Below are positions 1 through 5,986 of a DNA stretch of 8,801 nucleotides, one piece after another. Origin of the DNA: Pseudomonadota bacterium (GTDB lineage Bacteria; Pseudomonadota; Alphaproteobacteria; Rhizobiales; Hyphomicrobiaceae); the NCBI GenBank assembly GCA_023428365.1, contig JAEYYQ010000099.1, positions 1 to 8,801 of the forward strand, read 5' to 3'. The notes under the pieces are model-generated. The model was not told the DNA's origin, made no database searches, and saw only the letters and a list, made by a program, of their open reading frames with translations. The translations under genes were made by a program, and so were the position numbers. How positions within the stretch are numbered: position 1 is the stretch's first letter; the number at the start of each line of letters is the position of its first letter.

Positions 1-1535
1 GGCTGGAAGTCCATCAGCTCCAGGATGTCTCGGCGAACATCGACACCCTCGGCGACCTCTGCGAGCACAAGGCCGTCTGCTTCCACGCGGAACACCGCGC
101 GCTCGGTAATGATGAGGGCCTCCTGCCCTTTCTCCCGCACACCGTCACGTACCCGGTAGGTGATGCTGTCGGCCTTGCGGACGAACTTGTTGACCTTGCC
201 TTCCTTGGTGATGGCCAACCGTCCGCCCGAGAAATCGCACCCCAGGCCACCGGTCGTGAATGTGCCGGTGAAAACGAGGCGCCGCGCATTGGCTGCAATG
301 TCGATGAAACCGCCTGCCCCAGGATTGGCCGCGCCGAATTTGCTGACGTTGACGCTCCCCTCTTCATCGAACTGGGCGAACGCCAGAGCAGCAAACGGAC
401 ACAATCCCCCATCGATGAAGTCGAACTGCGATGGGCCATCGAGCAGAGCTTCAGGATTCCAGTTCGCGGAAAACTGCCAGCCGCTCATGACAAAGCCGCC
501 GAATGGTCCGTGCTCTGTTGTGAAATGATAATCGTAGAGCTTTTCATCGGTGAGCAGACCATCTTCCGCCATCACCTGCGGCGCATCAGACGACGCGCCG
601 AAGCCGAAGATGGACACCTCACCAGGACGCACCTCGCGGGAAGCCCGGCGGGCAATGACCTTGTCGGCTGAGATCGGCAATGGACCTTGTTTCAAGAGAT
701 GCTTGGACATGCCCAGATAGCCTGGATCGTAGGCCACGTCGGTGCTCATCATCATGTCCGGATCGACCACGATCGCATCGACCAGGACACCAGGCAGCCG
801 TACGGAGGAAACCGGACGTGAATGCCGCGGAACGATGCGGCGCACCTGCGCGATGACCTTGCCGCCGCATGCCTTCACCGCCAGAGCGATCTGGAGATTG
901 CTGGAAACCAGCGGCTCGTCTTCCCAGGACAGATTACCGAACTCGTCCGCTGATGCGGCGCGGATGATGCCCACATTGAGCGCCCAGGTCGGATAGAAGA
1001 GATGCTCTTCGCCACGGAAATTCATCACCTCGACAAGGTCATCCTCGCAGCGCGGTGTGAATTTGCCGCCGCCATGTCGTGGATCGATGTACGTGCCCAG
1101 ACCGATCTTGGTGAGGTAGCCAGGCGAACGGCGCGCCACTTCCCGCAGCCAGTGCATCGTCGCTCCGATCGGCCAGGAATAGGCTTCGACCTTATTCTCC
1201 CGAATCAATCCCATGAGTGCGGGTCGCCCGCCGGTGCGCGGGTTCACCGGATTGATGTATGAACCAGAGACAATACGTTTCATGAGGCCCTCACGGGCGA
1301 CATGATCCATGCCAGGAATGCCGACCGCGTCTCCAGTCCCACAAGGGAAATAGAACGTCAGCCCACGTGGCGTACTGGACGCAGAAAAACGCTCACCGAT
1401 AGCCTTGAGCATAAGGTCGGGTGTGATCCAGCCGATGACGCCGACACTCGCAACCGTGTCACCATCGCGGATGAGTTCCGCGGCCTCGGCGGGGGAGACG
1501 ACCTTGCCGGCATGCATCTTCAGCGGAACATTCAT
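1..1535 (-). CDS. Propionate/acetate-type acyl-CoA transferase (family I, Pct/YdiF-like), C-terminus cut by window edge
   Basis: The gene probably moves CoA from an acyl-CoA donor onto a free carboxylic acid in the cytoplasm. The reading frame opens with ATG at 1535-1533 and runs without a stop to base 1, giving 511 visible residues. Pct/YdiF enzymes are about 520-530 residues, so only a short tail is missing. The N-terminal half carries the substrate-domain signature YSWPIG followed by a GLGTYIDPR motif. The C-terminal half carries TTEHGPFGG, which matches the family motif holding the catalytic glutamate that forms the glutamyl-CoA thioester (here Glu341). It is followed by NPEALLDGPSQFDF and the VNVSKF motif. 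These are the hallmarks of a fused alpha-beta CoA transferase. The start overlaps the stop of the upstream crotonase gene (ATGA, 1532-1535), indicating translational coupling. It is the last visible gene of the FAD-oxidoreductase/crotonase/CoA-transferase operon. The true acid substrate is not deducible. Confidence 0.93.
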   Translation of the reverse strand, partial: MNVPLKMHAGKVVSPAEAAELIRDGDTVASVGVIGWITPDLMLKAIGERFSASSTPRGLTFYFPCGTGDAVGIPGMDHVAREGLMKRIVSGSYINPVNPRTGGRPALMGLIRENKVEAYSWPIGATMHWLREVARRSPGYLTKIGLGTYIDPRHGGGKFTPRCEDDLVEVMNFRGEEHLFYPTWALNVGIIRAASADEFGNLSWEDEPLVSSNLQIALAVKACGGKVIAQVRRIVPRHSRPVSSVRLPGVLVDAIVVDPDMMMSTDVAYDPGYLGMSKHLLKQGPLPISADKVIARRASREVRPGEVSIFGFGASSDAPQVMAEDGLLTDEKLYDYHFTTEHGPFGGFVMSGWQFSANWNPEALLDGPSQFDFIDGGLCPFAALAFAQFDEEGSVNVSKFGAANPGAGGFIDIAANARRLVFTGTFTTGGLGCDFSGGRLAITKEGKVNKFVRKADSITYRVRDGVREKGQEALIITERAVFRVEADGLVLAEVAEGVDVRRDILELMDFQ

Positions 1536-2269
1536 GAGCGCATTCCAAAACGTTTGAAGGTGGCGACGGCGGCGGCACTACGGCAGTCATCGACAAACAG
1601 GATGTTGGCTTCCGTATCGTCAGCCTCGCCCGTCCTCATGATCTGCCGCGCGAAAAAGCGCTTTGTCGAAGCAACGGCTTCGGCAGGCAGCTTGGCCAGC
1701 GCCTCGGCTTCGGCCACCGCTGCGTCCAAAGAGTTGTCCGCCACGATATCCGCGACGCCAAGCCTATGCGCCTCGACGCCGTCGATTGCACTCGCGCCCC
1801 AGGTGAGACGGCGCGCCTTAACAGGCCCGCATCGCGCAGAGAGCATCGTCAAACCCCAAGGTGGAATCCAACCGTTGACGACTTCAGGTAAATGCCAGCG
1901 CGTTGTGGGTGCGCTGACGACCACATCGCAGGAGGCAGCCAGGATGAAACCGCCACCAAGCGCAAAGCCTGATACGGCGGCAACAACAGGTTTGGACATG
2001 AAAGAGATGCCGCGCGCAAAGGCAGCGGTATCGGCCTCGTGCTCGGCCATGCCATTGAGATCGAGAGTGGCGAGTTCCTTCAAATCCGAGCCCGCGCAAA
2101 ATCCCGGCGGCGTACCGGAAAGGACGATGGCGGAAACAGTCTCGTCTGAATTGAGAGCGGCAAAACGCGCACGCATGGCCATGACGGTCGCGTGGTCGAG
2201 TGCATTACGGCGGTTCGGCCGATCGATCTCGATGACACAGATCGGGCCGCGGCGCTCCTCTTTGATCAT
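1532..2269 (-). CDS. Enoyl-CoA hydratase/isomerase family (crotonase) protein
   Basis: This is a cytoplasmic crotonase-fold enzyme acting on an acyl-CoA thioester, of about 245 residues (the usual crotonase length is about 250-260). Numbered from the ATG at 2269, the first oxyanion-hole loop is FCAGSDLKE (57-65), and the second is ALGGGF followed by the helix ending in CD (103-115). The LPE motif (127-129) supplies the glutamate equivalent to Glu164 of rat mitochondrial hydratase. The other catalytic glutamate (rat Glu144, in GGGCE) is Ile109 here, so a pure hydratase role is doubtful; isomerase, hydrolase or another crotonase reaction is possible. Start choice: an upstream in-frame ATG at 2281 has no convincing ribosome site, whereas GGAG at 2279-2276 lies 6 nt before the ATG at 2269, so I prefer 2269. 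The stop overlaps the CoA-transferase start by 4 nt. The FAD-oxidoreductase gene ends 12-24 nt upstream, consistent with one transcript. Confidence 0.92.
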   Translation of the reverse strand: MIKEERRGPICVIEIDRPNRRNALDHATVMAMRARFAALNSDETVSAIVLSGTPPGFCAGSDLKELATLDLNGMAEHEADTAAFARGISFMSKPVVAAVSGFALGGGFILAASCDVVVSAPTTRWHLPEVVNGWIPPWGLTMLSARCGPVKARRLTWGASAIDGVEAHRLGVADIVADNSLDAAVAEAEALAKLPAEAVASTKRFFARQIMRTGEADDTEANILFVDDCRSAAAVATFKRFGMRS

Positions 2270-2293
2270 TGGATGCTCCATAATTGATAGCCG

Positions 2294-3640
2294 TTAGTCG
2301 AGGCGCGCGCCGTCGCGATTGAGCATCGACCGCAGATCTCTTCCTTCAATTTCGCGAGGCGCCACGCGCTCTTTCACGGCAATAGCCGCGGCATGGCCGA
2401 TGGCGTGGCCGTAAGAAAAACACTGCGCAGTGACGCGAGCAGAGGCGAGCGCCTCGTGCTCGGCCGAAAGGCAGCGGCCGGTGATCAAAAGGCCCTCGCC
2501 ACGCTCAGGCACGAAACAGCCATAGGGGACCTCGTAGATATCCTCCATCAGCCATTCGAGCTTGGGTTTCGCACCGGAATGCAGTTCGATTGGCCAGGGG
2601 GAACGGGCAATTCCGTCGGTGAACTTACGGCCAGCCAGGACGTCCGCATTGGCGAGGCGGCTCATCCCGACAATCTGTCGAGTCTGACGCACACCGACCT
2701 GGACACCGGTATCGTTGACGAAAGCGTTTTCGCAGCCAGCGATATGGTTGCGCAGGAAGCTCTCGTACTGGCGCACCTGCTTACGGCCTTCAACTTCGGC
2801 CTCGGTCAGGTCTTCCGCGACAAGAGGATTGAGTTCGCGCCCATCGCGACCAACGATGCGGGTGACGTTGCACAGGATTTCATTCGGTCGCGGCGTTGGA
2901 AACAGGAAGATCTTCGAGCGCGGAAGCACGTAGTCTCCTTGCGCGTGAAGTCTCGAAATCAGCTCGGAAACGTGCGGACCAAGAATGCTGTCCTCACCCT
3001 CGACCTCGCGCAAACGATCCACGTCTGCGCCCATCATGCGGAAAATCATGGTCGGGTTCTGAACGCGGCCATTGTCGCCGATCGTACAGGGTAGCCCCGC
3101 CATTGCCGCGACGTCGGCATCTCCTGAGGCATCGATGACCAGCTTGGCGCGGGCCGTCAGTGGACCCTGCTTCGTATAGCCCCGCACACCTTCGACACGA
3201 TCACCCTCGGTCAGAACCTGAGTTACGACAGTGTGATAGATCACATGCACGCCAGCATCGGTGAGCAAGTCGTCCGCCGTCTCGCGCCACGCCAGCTGAT
3301 CATGAACTCGGGTGAACGTTTTTCCATAGCGGATCGGTCCAGTCAGACCGCCTCGCGCCTCCATGCGGGAAACGAACTCGTCGAGAAACCCGAACACTGC
3401 CTGCACCGGTGAGCGGGAGTCGTCGGCGGAAGCTTCATACATTCCACAAACGGTGCCCGACAGACCCGCCACCGCCGCGCCGCCGCAAAAGCCGTAGCGT
3501 TCCAGCAGAGTCACTTGCAGTCCCTGACGAGCAGCCGTAACGGCGGCGGCTAGTCCCGCCGCACCTCCGCCAACGACCAGCACATCGCACGCGACATTCA
3601 ACGGCGACCGGTCGTCCCGGCCCTGCCAGCCCTGATCCAC
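2294..3640 (-). CDS. FAD-dependent oxidoreductase (FAD_oxidored / PF12831-type)
   Basis: This is a soluble flavoprotein of 448 residues from a GTG start at 3640. It has a Rossmann dinucleotide-binding motif VVGGGAAGLAAA (22-33) and the ribose-binding acidic residue in LLERYGFCGG (45-54). A second FAD contact is DASGDADVA (170-178). The C-terminal FAD motif has the form LLITGRCLSAEHEA (starting near 384), which is typical of the FAD_oxidored family. There is no signal peptide or membrane segment. The reaction is unknown; relatives include dehydrogenases and reductases of organic acids. Being first in an operon with a crotonase and a CoA transferase, it probably oxidises or reduces the acid or acyl-CoA intermediate (inference). 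Start: GTG with weak CAGG/AGGA upstream; an ATG at 3654 is out of frame and TTG at 3601 is an alternative. A strongly AT-rich dyad lies just upstream. Confidence 0.88.
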   Translation of the reverse strand: MDQGWQGRDDRSPLNVACDVLVVGGGAAGLAAAVTAARQGLQVTLLERYGFCGGAAVAGLSGTVCGMYEASADDSRSPVQAVFGFLDEFVSRMEARGGLTGPIRYGKTFTRVHDQLAWRETADDLLTDAGVHVIYHTVVTQVLTEGDRVEGVRGYTKQGPLTARAKLVIDASGDADVAAMAGLPCTIGDNGRVQNPTMIFRMMGADVDRLREVEGEDSILGPHVSELISRLHAQGDYVLPRSKIFLFPTPRPNEILCNVTRIVGRDGRELNPLVAEDLTEAEVEGRKQVRQYESFLRNHIAGCENAFVNDTGVQVGVRQTRQIVGMSRLANADVLAGRKFTDGIARSPWPIELHSGAKPKLEWLMEDIYEVPYGCFVPERGEGLLITGRCLSAEHEALASARVTAQCFSYGHAIGHAAAIAVKERVAPREIEGRDLRSMLNRDGARLD

Positions 3641-3765
3641 GCGTCCTGCCCCATTTGATATATTTTTGTAATATATTTATAAGATATCAAAACACGGGCG
3701 ACGTCAAGTGGCGTGGAAGGAGCATGTGCTCCGCCCTACTTAAGTAACGGATTTAGAGAAGTTAT
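3641..3765 (-). promoter_or_regulatory. AT-rich promoter/operator region of the FAD-oxidoreductase operon
   Basis: This is the gap between the GntR gene and the operon it probably controls. Bases 3654-3692 are almost entirely A/T in an otherwise GC-rich window. They are bounded by perfect 8-nt inverted arms TTTGATAT (3654-3661) and ATATCAAA (3684-3691), with an inner imperfect dyad TTGTAA-TATAT-TTATAA (3666-3682). On the minus strand, TTGACG (3707-3702) and TATAAA (3681-3676) resemble -35 and -10 elements, but their 20-nt spacing is long, so the exact promoter is uncertain. Two further perfect dyads lie closer to the GntR stop: GGAGCA-TG-TGCTCC (3719-3732) and TACTTAAGTA (3737-3746). Neither is followed by a T-run on the minus strand, so they are not obvious terminators. 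The likely reading is a GntR/FCD operator overlapping the operon promoter. Confidence 0.5.
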
Positions 3766-4479
3766 TTAGCGTTCCCGCTCGACAATCCGACGGGTGAGCT
3801 GTTCAGCGTAGTCAATCATAGCCGTACACGATTGACTAGCGGCAGCTTCCTCGCCACTCCCCACCGAACGGAGCAGCGTGGCGTGAAGCTTTGTTACCTG
3901 CGGCAGGTCTTCGAGATCCGTATGATAGCGGAAGTAAAACCGTCGCGTGAGAATGTGTAATGGCTCAAGCGCAGCGGCTGCGAACGGATTGCCCGCGATG
4001 TCGGCGAGCAGCCGCTTGTAGATGAACTGCATACCGAGAAACTCTCGGATCTGCTGCGTCCTCCCAACCTCTTCCAGTTCATCAGCGAGCTTACTGAGTG
4101 CGCGCTTGTCGGAGGCCAGTACGCGCCGCGCTGCGCGCACTGCAACCAGACGCTCCAACTCCCTTCGGGTCTCGATCACCAGAAGTTGGGTCTGCAGGTC
4201 AATGGGTGAGATGACGATCCCGTGCCTGCGCACGATATGCACGACTTGCCCAACGGCGAGCCGCTGGAGTGCCTCGCGAACCGGTGTCCGTCCAATTTCC
4301 ACGGCTTCCGCGATGGCGGCCTCCGACCAGGTACTGCCCGGGGGGAATACGAGAGTTACGATACGCTCCTCGATAGCGCGATAGGCTTCGGCCGATAGGG
4401 AATCGGCCGACTTCGCATCCGGAAACTTTGCAGCCTTCGTCACGACACTCCCTTCGCGCGGCGGATTTTTCTTACCCAT
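3766..4479 (-). CDS. GntR-family transcriptional regulator, FadR/FCD subfamily
   Basis: This is a DNA-binding regulator of 237 residues. An N-terminal winged helix-turn-helix (about 26-95) contains the diagnostic GntR recognition segment GRTPVREALQRL (63-74). It is followed by an all-helical FCD effector domain (about 100-230) recognisable from the IAGNP motif (161-165). The FCD domain often holds a metal through Asp, His, His and His. By motif alignment, the first two positions are Gln151 and Lys155 and the last is Tyr224; only His199 remains. A metal-independent ligand pocket, as in E. coli FadR which binds acyl-CoA, is therefore possible. The gene lies directly upstream of and co-oriented with the FAD-oxidoreductase/crotonase/CoA-transferase genes, so it probably regulates them. 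Start: ATG at 4479 has no clear ribosome site, while an in-frame GTG at 4443 has GGGAG 4 nt before it, so a 225-residue form is plausible. Confidence 0.92.
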   Translation of the reverse strand: MGKKNPPREGSVVTKAAKFPDAKSADSLSAEAYRAIEERIVTLVFPPGSTWSEAAIAEAVEIGRTPVREALQRLAVGQVVHIVRRHGIVISPIDLQTQLLVIETRRELERLVAVRAARRVLASDKRALSKLADELEEVGRTQQIREFLGMQFIYKRLLADIAGNPFAAAALEPLHILTRRFYFRYHTDLEDLPQVTKLHATLLRSVGSGEEAAASQSCTAMIDYAEQLTRRIVERER

Positions 4480-4785
4480 TCAATTACGGACCACGCACGT
4501 CAAGGGCGGTCGTGACCTTCCGGGACTGGGTGGGTCGCACGTTGGCGCCCGGCGCGCAAGCAAAGCATCCACCTTCCGAATCTTTTTTCAGCTTCGTGAA
4601 CCGAGCTCACATGGAGTGCCGGTGCAGCGATTAAATCCGTTAAGCCTGTCACAGCATGTCCACTAGAATACGGTTCTGGGCATACTCAGGAGGCTCGAGC
4701 ATTCGTGGAAACGTCAGCGATGCCACCTCACGCTGAGTGGGGGCAACCAAGTGTCATGATGATGTAGCAAATCTGAGAAATTGCT
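4480..4785. other. Divergent intergenic region between the GntR gene and ppk2
   Basis: This 306-base stretch has no recognisable protein-coding gene and must hold promoters for both flanking genes. On the plus strand, TAGAAT (4664-4669) with TTAAGC 18 nt upstream (4640-4645) is a weak promoter candidate for ppk2. It would give a leader of about 110 nt. The leader contains a perfect AGGAGG (4688-4693) and a possible 20-codon ORF (4705-4767). A 6-bp inverted repeat TCAGCG/CGCTGA (4714-4719 and 4731-4736) lies within it. I could not identify a convincing minus-strand promoter for the GntR gene. Confidence 0.35.
4705..4767 (+). CDS. Possible 20-codon leader ORF upstream of ppk2
   Basis: This is a tentative short reading frame: GTG at 4705, stop TAG at 4765-4767, ending in three consecutive Met codons. 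Its only support is a perfect AGGAGG at 4688-4693, which sits 11 nt before the GTG and is longer than ideal. The stop is 18 nt before the ppk2 GTG. No function is recognised and it may be chance. The AGGAGG could alternatively be an unused purine tract. Confidence 0.15.
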   Translation: METSAMPPHAEWGQPSVMMM

Positions 4786-5739
4786 GTGTCCGAAACAACA
4801 GGTAGCGCAAGGCAGAACGTGATGACTCACGATCGCGGTGAACATCTTAGGCGGAAAGTCCAAGCCGAAGCGATCGACAGCTTCGACGAAGAGCTGGAGA
4901 TGGAGCTCGACGATGAGCGGCTGGACAGCCTGCTATCGGATACCGCCGAGCCATCGGTTGCTGGAGAGCTCGACCGCAAGACCTATTTTCGCGAGCTGTT
5001 CCGCCTGCAGGGTGAACTTGTGAAATTGCAGGACTGGGTTTCCCACCAGAAGCTCAAGGTCGTCGTTCTGTTCGAAGGCCGCGACGCTGCAGGCAAGGGC
5101 GGCGCGATCAAGCGCATCACGCAGCGCCTCAATCCGCGCGTCTGCCGCATCGCAGCTCTGCCGGCGCCGAGCGAACGCGAAAAAACGCAATGGTATTTCC
5201 AGCGCTATGTCTCTCACCTCCCGGCAGGCGGCGAGATCGTGCTGTTCGATCGCTCCTGGTACAACAGGGCTGGTGTCGAACGGGTCATGGGGTTCTGCTC
5301 TGAAGAGGACGTCGAGGAATTTTTCCGCGCGGTCCCGGAGTTCGAACGGATGCTCGTGCGCTCCGGCACGATCCTCATCAAGTATTGGTTTTCGATCTCC
5401 GATGAGGAACAGCATCTGCGCTTCCATGTGCGCAACATAGATCCGATCAAACAATGGAAGCTGTCGCCGATGGATCTCGAATCCCGCCGTCGGTGGGAGG
5501 ACTATACGCGGGCCAAGGAGGATATGCTGGAGCGGACGCACACTCCGGATGCGCCTTGGTGGGTCGTCGAGGCTATCGACAAAAAGCGAGCGCGTCTCAA
5601 CTGCATCGCACATCTGCTGTCGCAAATTCCGTACGAAGAGATAAAGCGACCGACCGTCGAGCTGCCGCAGCGCGAGCACAGTCCGGATTATGAGCGCAAG
5701 CCGGTTCCGAAAGACCGTTACGTGCCTGAGCGATACTGA
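4786..5739 (+). CDS. ppk2: Polyphosphate kinase 2 (PPK2, class I single-domain)
   Basis: This is a cytoplasmic P-loop kinase that transfers phosphate between inorganic polyphosphate and nucleotides (for class I, typically NDP to NTP with polyP as donor). The frame gives 317 residues, close to the roughly 300 usual for single-domain PPK2. The Walker A motif is EGRDAAGKGGAIKR (97-110), and the Walker B/PPK2 signature is LFDRSWYNRAGVERVMGF (153-170). The lid region includes WFSISDEEQ, and the C-terminus has the conserved DAPWWVVEAIDKKRAR pattern. The acidic N-terminal 65 residues are a less conserved extension. Start: GTG at 4786 has only a weak GAGA upstream. GTG at 4819 and ATG at 4822 are in frame, and AAGG (4809-4812) is 6 nt before 4819, so the protein may begin 11-12 residues later. 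The gene appears monocistronic. It has no evident functional link to the catabolic operon on its left. Confidence 0.95.
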   Translation: MSETTGSARQNVMTHDRGEHLRRKVQAEAIDSFDEELEMELDDERLDSLLSDTAEPSVAGELDRKTYFRELFRLQGELVKLQDWVSHQKLKVVVLFEGRDAAGKGGAIKRITQRLNPRVCRIAALPAPSEREKTQWYFQRYVSHLPAGGEIVLFDRSWYNRAGVERVMGFCSEEDVEEFFRAVPEFERMLVRSGTILIKYWFSISDEEQHLRFHVRNIDPIKQWKLSPMDLESRRRWEDYTRAKEDMLERTHTPDAPWWVVEAIDKKRARLNCIAHLLSQIPYEEIKRPTVELPQREHSPDYERKPVPKDRYVPERY

Positions 5740-5750
5740 CGTCCCGCATC

Positions 5751-5768
5751 TGCACGACATGTCTTGCA
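5751..5768. repeat. 18-nt near-perfect palindrome downstream of ppk2
   Basis: TGCACGACATGTCTTGCA is symmetric at 16 of 18 positions (TGCA-N-GACATGTC-N-TGCA). It starts 11 nt after the ppk2 stop. It has no loop and no T-run, so it resembles a protein-binding site more than a terminator. Its owner is unknown. Confidence 0.45.
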
Positions 5769-5814
5769 AACTGCCGCGCGCAGAACCTTTGTTCGTCGTG
5801 ATCCGGTGGGGGCC

Positions 5815-5834
5815 GGCCACAGATGTCCGTGGCC
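5815..5834 (+). repeat. Small stem-loop in the ppk2-phnF gap
   Basis: Arms GGCCAC (5815-5820) and GTGGCC (5829-5834) flank an 8-nt loop, AGATGTCC. It could form a short RNA hairpin after ppk2, but there is no U-tract, so a factor-independent terminator is not supported. The loop contains AGATGTC, the half-site-like heptamer found again near the two CTAG-centred sites around the phnF-like gene. Confidence 0.3.
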
Positions 5835-5919
5835 TGACCGTCCTGCCGGAGACAGCATAGCCCATATCGCTGCGAGTGCCGTGCAGTCTCAGCGGATGCA
5901 CGCCCAACAGATTCCGCAA

Positions 5920-5933
5920 GTTATCTAGACATC
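5920..5933. promoter_or_regulatory. Putative PhnF-like operator, copy 1 (upstream of the regulator gene)
   Basis: GTTATCTAGACATC lies 53 nt before the ATG of the PhnF/HutC-type regulator. It is centred on CTAG and matches the site at 6717-6730 at 11 of 14 positions, the three differences being transitions. HutC-type GntR regulators bind short dyads with GT...AC character and usually autoregulate, so this is the natural operator candidate. This is inferred from the sequence only. Confidence 0.45.
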
Positions 5934-5986
5934 TTATCCAAGGTGTGTCACCGGGATGATCCGGATCAAACAGTTCGAGGCAATGA

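Noticed and set aside
1302..2297. A 331-codon plus-strand open frame
   Set aside because: It lies antisense to the crotonase gene and the start of the CoA-transferase gene, both of which show family motifs. Its own translation is low-complexity, rich in Ala, Ser and Arg.
2393..3094. A 233-codon plus-strand open frame
   Set aside because: It is fully antisense to the FAD-dependent oxidoreductase gene and has no recognisable domain.
3601..3654. ATG at 3654 as an alternative start of the FAD oxidoreductase, implying a frameshift
   Set aside because: That ATG opens a different frame that ends after 18 codons. The GTG at 3640 gives an intact protein, so no frameshift needs to be invoked.
4428..4634. 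A 68-codon plus-strand open frame in the GntR-ppk2 gap
   Set aside because: It begins inside the GntR gene on the opposite strand, has no ribosome site that I can see, and has no recognisable motif.
4714..4736. Inverted repeat TCAGCG/CGCTGA with an 11-nt loop in the ppk2 leader
   Set aside because: Six-base arms with this spacing are common by chance, and nothing else marks it as a functional site.
5740..5840. A factor-independent terminator for ppk2
   Set aside because: The palindrome at 5751-5768 and the hairpin at 5815-5834 lack a following T-run, so I do not call a terminator there.
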